Shown: positions 51,782 to 63,134 of the stretch, in pieces
Layout: each line of letters opens with the position of its first letter
Numbering within the stretch: position 1 is the stretch's first letter
DNA from: Roseococcus sp. SYP-B2431
GTDB lineage: Bacteria > Pseudomonadota > Alphaproteobacteria > Acetobacterales > Acetobacteraceae
Assembly: GCF_004336745.1 (NCBI RefSeq)
Contig: NZ_SJXD01000011.1
Span: forward strand, 1,178,001 to 1,242,000
DNA: 64,000 nucleotides
Direction of reading: 5' to 3'
The notes under the pieces: model-generated
What the model was told of the DNA's origin: nothing
Databases searched by the model: none
What the model saw: only the letters and a program-made list of their open reading frames with translations
Made by a program: the position numbers and the translations under genes

Positions 51782-52995
51782 AAGGGCAGCACGCCGAGCA
51801 GGTCGCCCTCCTCGACGCGGGTGACCTCCGGGCCGATCACGCAGAGCCCGTCCGCCGCCGCCAGCGGCGCCAGCCGCGCCGAGCTGCCGCGCCCCAGCAG
51901 CTGCAGCACCGGCAGCCCCAGCGCGTCGGTCCCTGAGAAGCGCACGGGCGCGAACTCCACGCGGCCCGGCTTGCGCTCCTCCCGGAAGCCCGCGCGCGCG
52001 ACCATGGGGCGCAGCGGCCGGGCGGGCGCGCCGGCCAGCCGGTCCAGCACCCGGCGGCCCACCAGCCAGAGGTTCACATAGGCCGCCAGCGGGTTGCCCG
52101 GCAGCGCCAGGATCACCGCCGCGCCCAGCCGCCCGGCCTTCACCGGCTTGCCGGGCCGGATCGGCAGATGGACCACCTCGATCGTGCCGCCCGCGGCCAG
52201 GATGGCCCCGGCCATGTGGTCCTCCTCGCCGACCGAGACGCCGCCCGAGGTGACGATCAGGTCCGCCGCGCCGGCCGCGCGCAGCAGCGCGTCCCGGAGC
52301 GGCCCGGGCTCGTCCGGCAGGATGCCGAGCTCGACCAGCTCCACATCCGGCGCGCGCAGCATGGCGCGGAGCATCGGCCCGTTGGAATCATGCACCTGGC
52401 CCGAGCCGAGTCCGCCGCCCGCCCTTCGCAGCTCGGCGCCGGTGGAGGCGAGCGCGACGCGCAGCCGCCGCGCGACCGGCAGCGCATCGTGCCCGGCCGC
52501 GACCGCCAGCGCGATATGGCGCGCATCCAGCCGTTGCCCGGCCTCCAGCAGGGTCACGCCGGCGCGCAGATCCTCGCCCGCGCGGCGAATATTGGTGCCG
52601 GCGGGAATGCCTTCGGGAACGGCGATGCCGTCGCCCTGCCGGATCACCTTCTCCTGCTGGACGACGCCATGGGTGCCCGCCGGCACGGGCGCCCCCGTGA
52701 AGATCCGCGCCGCCTCGCCGGGACCGAGCGGCGCGCCGTCGGCGTCGCCGGCCGCGAGCCGGGCCGTGATGCGCCAGGCCGCCCCTGCCGGCGGGCCCAG
52801 CGCGTAGCCGTCCATCGCCGATTGGTCGAAGGGCGGCACGTGGTGCAGCGCAGCGAGCGGCGCCGCCAGGACGCGGCCCATGGCCGCCTCGGCCGTCACG
52901 GTCCCGCGCCCGGCGATGGGGCGCGCTATGGCCAGCAGGCGGGCCAGCGGCTCGCGGAGGATGGCGAGGGGATCGGGCGGCAGGGCCGTCAGCAT
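51778..52995 (-). CDS. moeA: Molybdopterin molybdotransferase
   Basis: A 405-aa enzyme inserting molybdate into adenylated molybdopterin. PFDQSAMDGYAL near residue 55, IFTGAPVPAGTHGVVQQEKV, TSGGVSVGEEDHM near 265 and LALPGNPLAAYVNLWL near 315 mark the family. ATG 52995 lies 4 nt after the fdhD stop, giving an fdhD-moeA pair. Serves molybdoenzymes such as formate dehydrogenase and the XDH-type subunit at 1-2 kb. Confidence 0.96.
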   Translation of the reverse strand: MLTALPPDPLAILREPLARLLAIARPIAGRGTVTAEAAMGRVLAAPLAALHHVPPFDQSAMDGYALGPPAGAAWRITARLAAGDADGAPLGPGEAARIFTGAPVPAGTHGVVQQEKVIRQGDGIAVPEGIPAGTNIRRAGEDLRAGVTLLEAGQRLDARHIALAVAAGHDALPVARRLRVALASTGAELRRAGGGLGSGQVHDSNGPMLRAMLRAPDVELVELGILPDEPGPLRDALLRAAGAADLIVTSGGVSVGEEDHMAGAILAAGGTIEVVHLPIRPGKPVKAGRLGAAVILALPGNPLAAYVNLWLVGRRVLDRLAGAPARPLRPMVARAGFREERKPGRVEFAPVRFSGTDALGLPVLQLLGRGSSARLAPLAAADGLCVIGPEVTRVEEGDLLGVLPF

Positions 52996-52999
52996 CGGG

Positions 53000-53818
53000 T
53001 CATGCGCCGACGAAGACCATATGGCCATCGCCGCGCGCGATGGCGACGAGCGTCATGCCGTGGTGCCGCGCGCGGTCCAGCGCGAGCGAAGTGGGAGCCG
53101 AGATGGCGACGAGCGTGCCGGCGCCGAAGGCCGCCGCCTTCTCCACCATCTCGAAGGAGAGCCGGCTGGTGATGACGCAGAAGCCCCCGGCCGGATCGGT
53201 CCCTGCCCGCAGCAGCGCGCCGATCAGCTTGTCCAGCGCATTGTGCCGGCCGACATCCTCGCGGACGAGAAGCAGCGTGCCGTCCGGCGCGGCCCAGGCG
53301 GCGGCGTGCACGGCGCGCGTGGCCGCATTGAGCGGCTGGCTCTCCGACAGGCCGGCAAGCGCGCGCTGGATCGCCTCGGGCGCGACAGGGGCGCCCTGGC
53401 CTCGCCGTTGCTCGGCCAGGGGCAGTCCGGAGAGCTCCTCCACCCCGCAGACGCCGCAGCCCGTGCGGCCGGCCGTGTTGCGCAGCCGGCGGTTGGCGAG
53501 GAGCGCGTGCAGCCGGTCGGGCACGAGATCGATGGTGACGGTCAGCCCGTCCGCACCGCCCTCCAGCTTCAGGCCACGGATGTCGGCGGGCGTGCGGATC
53601 ACGCCCTCGGTGAGGCTGAAGCCGACGGCGAAATCCTCGAGATCGGCCGGCGTGGCCATCATCACCGCATAGGGCTGGAACCCGTAGACGAGGCCGACGG
53701 GCGCCTCGACCGCGACGCGCCGGGCGAGGGCCTGGGGCGCCCCCTCGCCCGCCGGCACGCGTGTCGCCGTGACCTCGCGGGAGGTGGGCGTGTCGATGGT
53801 CTCGGGGCGCGTCGGCAC
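53000..53818 (-). CDS. fdhD: Formate dehydrogenase sulfur-carrier protein FdhD
   Basis: A 272-aa sulfurtransferase giving the terminal sulfide to formate dehydrogenase's molybdenum cofactor. The paired cysteines are Cys-121 and Cys-124 in TGCGVCGVEEL. FAVGFSLTEGVI and LLVREDVGRHNALDKLIGAL are further hallmarks. GTG 53818 is chosen since GGAGG lies 6 nt upstream; a longer frame to 53992 would overlap the divergent gene's start. Formate dehydrogenase itself is not in the window. Confidence 0.93.
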   Translation of the reverse strand: MPTRPETIDTPTSREVTATRVPAGEGAPQALARRVAVEAPVGLVYGFQPYAVMMATPADLEDFAVGFSLTEGVIRTPADIRGLKLEGGADGLTVTIDLVPDRLHALLANRRLRNTAGRTGCGVCGVEELSGLPLAEQRRGQGAPVAPEAIQRALAGLSESQPLNAATRAVHAAAWAAPDGTLLLVREDVGRHNALDKLIGALLRAGTDPAGGFCVITSRLSFEMVEKAAAFGAGTLVAISAPTSLALDRARHHGMTLVAIARGDGHMVFVGA

Positions 53819-53990
53819 CTGGGCCTCCTCGGGCGGATCCGCCGCGGCGGGGCCGCCGAGATTGGCACCGCGCCGGGCCCGGCGGAAGGGCCGCGCCTCC
53901 TTGCGCGCCGGCCTTGCCGGATTGATCCTGCCCGGGACGGAGGGGCGAAATGATCCATTCTCGAACAGGCCAGCGACGGGCCCGGTGCGC

Positions 53991-55151
53991 ATGAGCCGGA
54001 CCCGCTTCTACCAGGGCGTCGGCCCGGTGCTCACCGTCTGGGAGCCCGACCCCGCGGCGCTCTCGCTGACGCGGCTCTCCGAGGCCCGTCTCGCGGCCAA
54101 TGTGCAGTATGTCTGGCGGCACCCGGCGCGGCATGTGCTCTACGCGGCCTCCAGCAATGGCGGGCCGCGCCGGACGGGCGACCGGCACTTCCTCCAGGCC
54201 TTCCGGATCGCGCCCGGCAGCGGCGCCCTGACGGCGCATGGCGGCACGATCGGGCTGCGGGCACGGCCGATCCATCTCTCCATCGACCGCGCCGGCGGCT
54301 TCGCGCTGGTCGCCTACAACGAGCCGAGCGGCGTCACCGTGCACCGGCTCGGCGGGGACGGCGCGCTCGGCGAGGAGGTGCGGCAGACGGTCCCGCCCGA
54401 TGGCGGCATCTACGGCCACCAGGTGCTGGCGACGCCGGACAACGACGCCGTCATCCTCGTCGCGCGCGGCAACGAGGCCGGCGCGGGCAAGCCCGAGGAT
54501 CCCGGAGCGCTGAAGGTCTTCGGCTTTCGGGACGGCCAGCTCACGCTGCGGCAGACGGTGGCGCCGCGCGGCGGCTACGGCTTCGGGCCGCGGCATATCG
54601 ACTTCCATCCGACGCTGCCGCTCGTCTTCGTCTCGCTGGAGCGGCAGAACCGGCTCGCGGTCTTCGGACTGCGCGACGGGAGGCTGACGCCCGAGCCACT
54701 CTTCACGGCGGAAACCCTGCGGCGCCCGGGGGCGCATCCGCCGCAGCAGCTCGCGGGCGGGCTGCACGTCCATCCGAACGGCCGGCACGTCTATGTGGCA
54801 AATCGCAGCGATGCGATGGGCGAATTCGAGGGCCGGCCCATCGGGCTGGAGGGCTTCGAGAACGGCATCGCCGTTTTCGACCTCGACGCGGAAGGCCGTC
54901 CCAGCCTCGCGCAGAGCCTGGAGGTGGGGAGCTTCCACCCGCGCACCTTCTCGCTCGATCCCAGCGCCCGGATGATGGTGGCGGCCACGATCGCCGGACG
55001 CCGGGTCCGCGACGGCGCGGGCACGGCGATGCGCCCGGCGAGCCTCGCGATCTTCCTTGTGGGCGAGGATGGGCGGCTGGCCTTTTCCAGCTCCATCCCC
55101 GTCGAGACCGGCGAGTCCATGCAGTTCTGGACGGGGATGAGCGCGGCCTGA
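53991..55151 (+). CDS. Lactonase-family beta-propeller protein
   Basis: A 386-aa seven-bladed propeller like 6-phosphogluconolactonase (YbhE-type). FYQGVGPVLTVWEPDPAAL, HPARHVLYAASSNGG, RPIHLSIDRAGGFALVAYNE and HIDFHPTLPLVFVSLERQN are blade repeats. No Sec signal. Hydrolyses sugar or other lactones; substrate uncertain. It begins a plus-strand lactonase-TctC-tautomerase group and is divergent from fdhD. Confidence 0.88.
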   Translation: MSRTRFYQGVGPVLTVWEPDPAALSLTRLSEARLAANVQYVWRHPARHVLYAASSNGGPRRTGDRHFLQAFRIAPGSGALTAHGGTIGLRARPIHLSIDRAGGFALVAYNEPSGVTVHRLGGDGALGEEVRQTVPPDGGIYGHQVLATPDNDAVILVARGNEAGAGKPEDPGALKVFGFRDGQLTLRQTVAPRGGYGFGPRHIDFHPTLPLVFVSLERQNRLAVFGLRDGRLTPEPLFTAETLRRPGAHPPQQLAGGLHVHPNGRHVYVANRSDAMGEFEGRPIGLEGFENGIAVFDLDAEGRPSLAQSLEVGSFHPRTFSLDPSARMMVAATIAGRRVRDGAGTAMRPASLAIFLVGEDGRLAFSSSIPVETGESMQFWTGMSAA

Positions 55152-55248
55152 ACGATAGGGAGTGGCGCGCCGGGCGACCCGGGCCGCGGCTTTCGGCACA
55201 GCCGCCAGGGCGGCTATAAGGGGGCAAGGGAAAACCAAGGAAACGCCT

Positions 55249-56223
55249 GTGAACGCACCCATCTCCCGTCGAAGCGCGGCCGCCGCCGGCCTCGCCCTCG
55301 TCTCCGCGACCAGCGCCAGGGCGCAGGGCACCGACTGGCCCTCCCGCCCCGTCCGCGTGATCGTGCCCTGGCCACCCGGCGGCACGGCCGACAGCGTCGC
55401 CCGCGTCCTCTTCGCTGAGACCTCGCAGCGCACGCGGCAGCAATTCGTCGTCGACAACCGCACCGGCGCCACCGGAATGATCGGCAGCGGCTATGTCGCG
55501 ACGCAGCCGGCGGACGGCTACACCGTCCTCTACGGCACGACGCCGCTCTCGACCGCCGTGCTCTTTCCGCAAATCACCTTCGATCCGGCGCGCGACCTCG
55601 TCCCGGTCTTCCAGGCGATCACCGTGCCGCAACTGCTGCTCATGCATCCCTCGGTCCCGGCGGCTTCCGTGGCCGATGTCATCGCCGACGCGAAGGCCCG
55701 GCCAGGCGCGCAGAACTGGGCCTCGGCGGGAAGCGGCGGCGTGCAGCACCTGGCGCTCGAGCTCTTCTCGCGGCGGGCGGGAATCCAGGTGAACCACATT
55801 CCCTATCGCGGCGGCGGCCCCGCCACGAACGACCTGCTGGCGGGCCAGGTGCAGTATTACTGGGGCAATGCCGACACCGCGATCTCCTTCGTGAAGGAAG
55901 GCCGGCTGAAGGCGCTCTGCCACACGGGCGCGACGCGGCTCGCCTCGCTGCCGCACCTTCCGCCGCTCTCCGACACGCTGCCGGGCTTCGAGACCTATGA
56001 GTGGAACGGGCTCTTCGTGCCCGCCGGCACGCCGCCCGCCATCGTCGCGCGGCTCAACGCCATGATGAACGAGACGCTGGCGACGCCGGCCGTGGCCGAG
56101 CGCCTGCGCGGCCTCGACCTGCAGTCGCGGGCGAACACCCCCGAGCAGTTCGCGGATTTCTTCCGCGGCCAGAGCTCGCGCTGGAACAGCTTCATCCAGG
56201 AGGCCGGCATCAGGCTCGAATGA
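55249..56223 (+). CDS. TctC/Bug-type periplasmic binding protein, third copy
   Basis: A 324-aa receptor. GTG 55249 follows AAGGA (8 nt). The signal has a twin-arginine-like ISRRSAAAAGLALVS start, suggesting Tat export; it ends near SARAQ. RVIVPWPPGGTADSVARVLF and VVDNRTGATGMIGSGYVATQ are family motifs. Orphan, with no TctA/TctB. 97 nt after the lactonase and 92 nt before the tautomerase, it likely takes up an organic acid handled by them. Confidence 0.9.
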   Translation: MNAPISRRSAAAAGLALVSATSARAQGTDWPSRPVRVIVPWPPGGTADSVARVLFAETSQRTRQQFVVDNRTGATGMIGSGYVATQPADGYTVLYGTTPLSTAVLFPQITFDPARDLVPVFQAITVPQLLLMHPSVPAASVADVIADAKARPGAQNWASAGSGGVQHLALELFSRRAGIQVNHIPYRGGGPATNDLLAGQVQYYWGNADTAISFVKEGRLKALCHTGATRLASLPHLPPLSDTLPGFETYEWNGLFVPAGTPPAIVARLNAMMNETLATPAVAERLRGLDLQSRANTPEQFADFFRGQSSRWNSFIQEAGIRLE

Positions 56224-56315
56224 GCCGGCCCCTTGCTGGCGCCGGCGCGATCTTCGATGGTTCGGGGCAGGCCAGCCGGCATCGCGCCGGCCCCTCGCCA
56301 GCCAGGAGACGATTC

Positions 56316-56504
56316 ATGCCCATGATCCGCGTCGAGATGTATGCCGGCCGCACGCCCGAGCAGAAGAAAGCCCTGGTGAAGGCCCTCACCGAGGCCTTCG
56401 TTGCCACGGCCGGCAGCACGCCAGAATCCGTGCAGATCGTCCTGCAGGACATCGAGAAGAGCGACTGGGCTTCCGGCGGCGTGCTCGCCTCCGAGAAGGG
56501 CTGA
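56316..56504 (+). CDS. 4-oxalocrotonate tautomerase family protein
   Basis: A 62-aa small enzyme. After Met removal, catalytic Pro-1 is exposed (MPMIRVEMYAGR), then the helix TPEQKKALVKALTEAFVATA and VQIVLQDIEKSDWASGG. It shuffles enol and keto forms of dicarboxylates, or dehalogenates. AGGAG is 7 nt upstream of ATG 56316. Convergent with the monooxygenase, one base apart. Size and motifs are normal. Confidence 0.92.
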   Translation: MPMIRVEMYAGRTPEQKKALVKALTEAFVATAGSTPESVQIVLQDIEKSDWASGGVLASEKG

Positions 56505-56505
56505 C

Positions 56506-58140
<1,635 letters not shown>

Positions 58141-58236
58141 GCGGATAGCGGGTCCCCGGGTGATGACGGTCCTGCGCCATGTTGCCCCATGCCGTCGGTG
58201 CCAGGAAGGCCCGATCGGCCGCCGGAGCGGGCCTGC

Positions 58237-60201
58237 CTAGGGCAGGATATACAGCGCGTATTCCCCCGATCGGGCGGCCGCATGGCGCCGCTCCCGGTCG
58301 AAGGGCAGGTCCGTCCGCCGCGTGACGACGAGATGCGTCACCGCCTCGGCCCGCATCCGCGCCCACAGCGCCTCCAGGTCGGGCGCGGCGCCGAGCTGCG
58401 CGACGACCGCCAGCCGCCGCCGGGCCTCGTCGCCATAGGCGCCGCCCGTCGCGACGAGAAAGCCCGGGCAGGACAGATAGGCCGGCACGCCGGTCAGGGC
58501 GATCAGTTGCGCGGCCTCGTCGATATTGCGGGCATCCGCGGGCTGGTTCGCCACCGCGAAGCGCGGCCTTGGACCCGCGCTTCGCCGAAGGGCCGGTGCC
58601 AGGGCCATCAGCCCGGGAGCGACATGCGTGCCGTGATACGGCGCCCCCCAGGCCATGGCGGGCCGCTTCGCCGCCCCGATGGTCGCGGCCAGGACGGAGA
58701 GGCACAGCAGCGACGCGGCAGGCCAGGCGACGCGGCCGCGGCCCCCCATCACGCAGCTCGCCCATGGCCGGGCAAGGAGGACGGCCCAGCGCAGGCTCCA
58801 CACCGCGATCGCCACGACGACCAGCGGTCCCGCGCGATGCCGGAACTCGGTGATGTCGCCGTTCCGCGACATGGGCGCCAGGAGCATCTCCAGCATCGCG
58901 GCCGCCAGCAGCAGCCAGGGCAGCGCATCCGCGGCGGCGCGGTGCCGGCGGGCCAGGACGGCCAGGATCAGGAAGGCCGGCAGCCAGGGCCCCAGCAGGC
59001 CCAGCAGGGTGAGCGGCAGGGCCAGGAGGCCGGCCCCGATCGGCCCGATGGCGGCGGCCATCGCCGCCTGGAGCCCGTCGATCCGCGTCGGCGGATTATG
59101 GCGGTGCACCAGATCGACATAGCCGAAGAGGAACTGAGCGGGATCGGCTGTCAGCGCCGGCCAGGACAGCGTCGCCAGGACGGCCGCGAAGGCGAGGAAG
59201 CCGGCGCCGGCGAGCGCCCGCCGCCAGCGGCGCGCGAGCCCCGGCCAGCCGGCCAGCACCGCCAGGCCGACGGCCGGGGCGAGGAGCGCGAAGGTGTTGA
59301 CCCGGATGAGGAAGCAGCTCGCGGTCAGGGCCAAGGCCAGCGCCAGGCTGCCCCATCGCCGCTCCTCGCCGCGCTCCATCCAGCGCGCCAGCGAAGCCAG
59401 TGCCGCGCCGGCGATGCCCAGGCTGTAGGGCGTGCCCGGCGCCGTCTCGAGCAACCAGGCGAAGCCCAGCAGGCCATTGCCCAGGCTCAGCCGTTCCGGC
59501 GCGGGCACGAGCGCGAGCGCCAGCAGCGCCACCGCCGCCAGGACCGGTCCGCCCAGCGCGAGGCCGAGCGCCGCCACCCCGAACGCCATGACCAGGATAC
59601 CGAGAGGCAGCCAGCCCAGCATGGTCGCCTCGAGCGGCGGAACGCCCAGCACGGCGGAAAGCAGGGCCGGCGGCATGTAGGAGGCGGTGTGGTAGAGGGC
59701 CCGCGGCATGTCGGCGAGGAGGATCATGCCCCGGCCGATGGCCTCCGGCGACGCGAATTGCGCGAGGTTTCCGGCATGGACGAGGCCGTCCAGCCAGAAG
59801 TCGAACGCGCCGGTCGAGTTGAACTGCGCCAGCCGTGCCGCGACGTCATGGTTCCAGGCGAAGGTGAAGGCGCCCCCCAGCAGCCCGAGCCCCAGCATCG
59901 CCGTATCGACCGGCCGGGACAGGGTGCCGCGCCAGGCTGGCAGGGTGGCGAGGCCGAGCAGGGCTAGGATCTGCCAATGCGCGCCGGGAACCACGAGGTC
60001 GGCCAGCACCATGGCGTGGGACAAGGCCGCGAATCCCGTCACCGTCGCGAGCATCGGATCGCAGGGGAGGCGCAGCGCCCGGCAGGCCAGCCGCCCCGTC
60101 GCGAGGGACACCATCAGGATCGCCGCCAGAAGGAGATGCGCCGCCGGTCCGAGGTCCGGCGCAACGGCGGCGAGGCTCGCCGCGCCGAACAGGGCCGTCA
60201 T
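58237..60201 (-). CDS. Large polytopic membrane protein, GT-C-like (unknown)
   Basis: A 654-aa inner-membrane protein with about a dozen hydrophobic segments over residues 1-500, then a soluble tail (YHGTHVAPGLMALAPALRR, ARMRAEAVTHLVVTRR). Topology and the tail resemble GT-C glycosyltransferases (ArnT/PMT-like) that use lipid-linked sugars, but no clear catalytic Asp motif was identified. ATG 60201 overlaps the upstream gene's stop by 4 nt. Last gene in the surface-glycan locus. Confidence 0.75.
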   Translation of the reverse strand: MTALFGAASLAAVAPDLGPAAHLLLAAILMVSLATGRLACRALRLPCDPMLATVTGFAALSHAMVLADLVVPGAHWQILALLGLATLPAWRGTLSRPVDTAMLGLGLLGGAFTFAWNHDVAARLAQFNSTGAFDFWLDGLVHAGNLAQFASPEAIGRGMILLADMPRALYHTASYMPPALLSAVLGVPPLEATMLGWLPLGILVMAFGVAALGLALGGPVLAAVALLALALVPAPERLSLGNGLLGFAWLLETAPGTPYSLGIAGAALASLARWMERGEERRWGSLALALALTASCFLIRVNTFALLAPAVGLAVLAGWPGLARRWRRALAGAGFLAFAAVLATLSWPALTADPAQFLFGYVDLVHRHNPPTRIDGLQAAMAAAIGPIGAGLLALPLTLLGLLGPWLPAFLILAVLARRHRAAADALPWLLLAAAMLEMLLAPMSRNGDITEFRHRAGPLVVVAIAVWSLRWAVLLARPWASCVMGGRGRVAWPAASLLCLSVLAATIGAAKRPAMAWGAPYHGTHVAPGLMALAPALRRSAGPRPRFAVANQPADARNIDEAAQLIALTGVPAYLSCPGFLVATGGAYGDEARRRLAVVAQLGAAPDLEALWARMRAEAVTHLVVTRRTDLPFDRERRHAAARSGEYALYILP

Positions 60202-62150
60202 CGCGGGATCAGCCGATAGGCGGTGTAGCCTCCGAAGACGCGCTCTTCCGCGATGTCATAGGCCCCGCGGTAGTGCTCCATCCATGGCGCGGGATAGGAC
60301 CGGTCGACGAGGATCCAGCCCGGCCGGGCATAGCTGTCCCGCCCCTGCCGCACGAAATGCTCAATCACCGCGGAGGGCAGTTCCCCGTAGTTGCCGATGT
60401 TGTTGACGCCGGTCCAGCCGCGGCCGGCCGGCAAGCCCGGGAGCAGCCGGTAGCCGTGAACCCAGACGGGCGCCGCCTCCCCGCCGATCGCGCGCAGCGC
60501 CGCCACGGCATCGGCAGCCGGCGCCGGGGTGCCCGCTGCCGCCATCGCCCGATCGAACAGCACCTGGGCGTCCGGGTCCTCCAGGCGGATCTGCCGCAGC
60601 AGATGGGAGGGACCGAGATCCGCCCATCGGCCGCTTCGCCACGCCTCGTTCCAGGATCCATGGCCGAAGGTGGCGATCCAGGCCACGAGTCCTGCCATGA
60701 CGCTCCGCGAGAAGCCTTGAAGCACGCCGGAGGCCGCCGAGGCCGCCGCCGGCACGAGCGCGAGAACCAGGAAGGGGAGGAGATTCAGCACATTGTTGTC
60801 GTGGCTGCGGCCCAGATAGTAGGAGGCCGCCGCGAGCAGGGCGGCCAGGGAGGCGAAGCCGGTCCGCAGGCCCCGCTCATCCGTGCGCGACATCGCCGCG
60901 AGGGCCGCGGCGACCGCGGCGGGGATGAGCCAGACGGGCCCGAGCGGGTTGGGGTGCAGGACGCCGGGCGGGTTCCGGACGTAGGCCAGGAAGCCGAACA
61001 GGGAGGGCCAGCCTCCGAAGGCCAGGCGGAACACGATGACCAGGACCGCGACGCCGGCCGCCGTCGCGACCACGGCCCGCATCGCCCCGGCCAGGAGCGC
61101 CGCCAGGACGGGCCAGGATCCCGTCCGCGCCTGCGCCTGCCGCAGCGCGAGATAGGGCCACCAGACGAGGGACACGAAAAATCCCGCTTCCGGCGACCAG
61201 GCCAGACCGAACAGCCAGAGCGCATGGCCGGCCCAGTCGGGCCGCGGCATGTCGTTGCCCTCCCCGGCGACCTCCCTGCGCAGGATATGCAGGAGCAGCA
61301 AGGCGAGCGGCAGGAAGCGCATCCCGCCGACCGAGGGCGTGACGAGCCATCCGATGAAGTCGGGCGGATAACCGGTCCAGAACATCACCGAGGCGACCAG
61401 GGCGAGAAGCGCCAGCAGCGCCACGCCCCGCGGCGCCTGCCGCATCTGCAGGACGACGCAGGCGCCCATGGCGAGGAGATAGGCGACGTTCGTCGCCGCG
61501 ATCAGGGCATAGGTTCCCGGCCAGCAGTCGGTGCCGCAGGCGAGCGCGATCAGCAGGGTCGGCCCCATGCCGTATTGGACGGGGAAGTCGCGGAAGGGCA
61601 TGCCGCCCGCCAGGAGGGCCTCGGCCGGCGCGACATAGGCGCTCCAGTGGTGCCAGAGGGCCATGAAGGGACCGGGCGCGGAAAACACGCCCGTGGCCAG
61701 CGCGCCGGCAAGGCCGACACCCGCCAGGAAGGCCAGGGCCGGCCATTTCGGCAATCCCTCCCGCCCACCTCCCAGGCGCGGCAGCGCCGCGGCCCCCAGC
61801 CCTGCCAGGACGAAGACGGCGGCTTGCCCGACGCCGAGTTCCGTGGCCGGCGCCCACCACACCGTCCCCGACAGGACGACCAGCGCGGAGAGGCCGGCCA
61901 GGACCGCCGGAAGGCCGGCGGCGAGAAGCGGCAGGACCATGACGGGCGCCAGCCCGACCGGCGCGAGCGGCCCGGCCACGCCGCGCGCCACCAGCAGGGC
62001 GGCGGCGCCGGCCGCCAGGGCCATGCCGAGCAGCGCGGGAAAGACGGATCCGGAGCGGTGCCGCCGCAGTTGCAGAAGGAAGGGCCAGAGGCAGACGGTC
62101 CCGACGAGGCCCAGATAGAGCAGGATCAGCCCGGTCTTGCTCTCGAACAT
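60198..62150 (-). CDS. Large polytopic membrane protein, GT-C-like (unknown), partner
   Basis: A 650-aa inner-membrane protein with about twelve hydrophobic segments. The motif GGMPFRDFPVQYGMGPTLLI near residue 190 is reminiscent of GT-C enzymes with a D..x..YG loop, and the C-terminus (YGELPSAVIEHFVRQG, RSYPAPWMEHYRGAY) forms a soluble tail. Coupled to the 654-aa gene and 7 nt downstream of the GT2 gene. Not a close paralog of its partner. Confidence 0.75.
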   Translation of the reverse strand: MFESKTGLILLYLGLVGTVCLWPFLLQLRRHRSGSVFPALLGMALAAGAAALLVARGVAGPLAPVGLAPVMVLPLLAAGLPAVLAGLSALVVLSGTVWWAPATELGVGQAAVFVLAGLGAAALPRLGGGREGLPKWPALAFLAGVGLAGALATGVFSAPGPFMALWHHWSAYVAPAEALLAGGMPFRDFPVQYGMGPTLLIALACGTDCWPGTYALIAATNVAYLLAMGACVVLQMRQAPRGVALLALLALVASVMFWTGYPPDFIGWLVTPSVGGMRFLPLALLLLHILRREVAGEGNDMPRPDWAGHALWLFGLAWSPEAGFFVSLVWWPYLALRQAQARTGSWPVLAALLAGAMRAVVATAAGVAVLVIVFRLAFGGWPSLFGFLAYVRNPPGVLHPNPLGPVWLIPAAVAAALAAMSRTDERGLRTGFASLAALLAAASYYLGRSHDNNVLNLLPFLVLALVPAAASAASGVLQGFSRSVMAGLVAWIATFGHGSWNEAWRSGRWADLGPSHLLRQIRLEDPDAQVLFDRAMAAAGTPAPAADAVAALRAIGGEAAPVWVHGYRLLPGLPAGRGWTGVNNIGNYGELPSAVIEHFVRQGRDSYARPGWILVDRSYPAPWMEHYRGAYDIAEERVFGGYTAYRLIPR

Positions 62151-62157
62151 CTCCGTC

Positions 62158-63132
62158 TCAGCCGAGGCCCGGCGGCACCGGGGGCGTTCCGTCGAGGTTG
62201 ATCCGCTCGCGCTCGACCACCATCGGGCCGCGCCGCACCTGGGCGTGGATGGCCGTGATGTACTCGCCGAGCATGCCGATGAACATGAGCTGCACGCCCG
62301 AGAAGAAGAACAGCGCGACGATGATGGTCTGCGTGCCGGCCGGCGCGCCGCCGTCGAACAGGAAGCTCGTGACCACGGTGAAGACCGCGTAGAGCAGCGC
62401 CAGCGCGGCAATGCCGAAGCCCAGGAAGCTGCAGATGCGCATGGGCGCGTCGGTGAAGGAGAAGATGCCGTTCATCGCCTGGTCGATCAGGCGCAGCGCG
62501 TTGTTCTTCGAGAGGCCGCGCTTCCGCGCCTTCCAGGTGTAGGGAATGATCAGCCGCCGGAAGCCCGCCGAGGCGATGATGCCGCGGATATAGGGATACT
62601 GGTCGCGATGGCTGACCACCACCTCCCAGACCTTGCGGTCGATAAGCTGGAACTCGCCGACATTCTCGGGGATGTCGAAGTCCGAGAGGGTGTTCACGAT
62701 GCGGTAGAAGATGCCGCGGCAGGTCCGCAGCGCCCAGGTCTCCTCCCGGTTCGCCCGCGCGCCGGCCACCACCTCGATGCCGTTCTCCCAATGGCGGACC
62801 ATCTCGGGGATGAGCTCGGGCGGGTCCTGCAGGTCGACCGGCAGGAAGACCAGGATCGCATCGCCCGTGGCATAGCGCAGCGCGTTGAAGTTGGAGCGGA
62901 AGGGCCCGAAGTTGCGCGCGTTCAAGATGACCTTGACCGCGGCATCCCCGGCCGCGATCCGGCGCAGGATCGCCACCGTCCCGTCCTGAGAGCAGTTGTC
63001 GGAGAAGATGTGCTCGCGCTCGTGATGGGCGAGCGGCCCGCCGGGCGCGAAGAGCTCCAGCACGGCCGCGTGGCAGGCCTCGACATTCTCCTCCTCGTTA
63101 TAGCAGGGGGAGACGATGGAGATGCGCGCCAA
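62158..63132 (-). CDS. Membrane-anchored GT2 glycosyltransferase (DPM1/GtrB type)
   Basis: A 324-aa enzyme that puts a sugar on a polyprenyl-phosphate carrier. GT-A fold motifs: ISIVSPCYNEEENVEACHAA, IFSDNCSQDGTVAILRR, LPVDLQDPPELIPEMV. Two C-terminal membrane segments (CSFLGFGIAALALLYAVF and IIVALFFFSGVQLMFIGMLG). Start is TTG 63132, with GAGG 8 nt upstream; no better ATG exists. Its product would feed the GT-C-like proteins downstream. Confidence 0.9.
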   Translation of the reverse strand: MARISIVSPCYNEEENVEACHAAVLELFAPGGPLAHHEREHIFSDNCSQDGTVAILRRIAAGDAAVKVILNARNFGPFRSNFNALRYATGDAILVFLPVDLQDPPELIPEMVRHWENGIEVVAGARANREETWALRTCRGIFYRIVNTLSDFDIPENVGEFQLIDRKVWEVVVSHRDQYPYIRGIIASAGFRRLIIPYTWKARKRGLSKNNALRLIDQAMNGIFSFTDAPMRICSFLGFGIAALALLYAVFTVVTSFLFDGGAPAGTQTIIVALFFFSGVQLMFIGMLGEYITAIHAQVRRGPMVVERERINLDGTPPVPPGLG

Positions 63133-63134
63133 GC

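Noticed and set aside
58207-58234. AGGCCCG/CGGGCCT inverted repeat just after the 654-aa membrane gene
   Set aside because: 7-bp arms with a 14-nt loop and no T-run are common by chance at this GC content.
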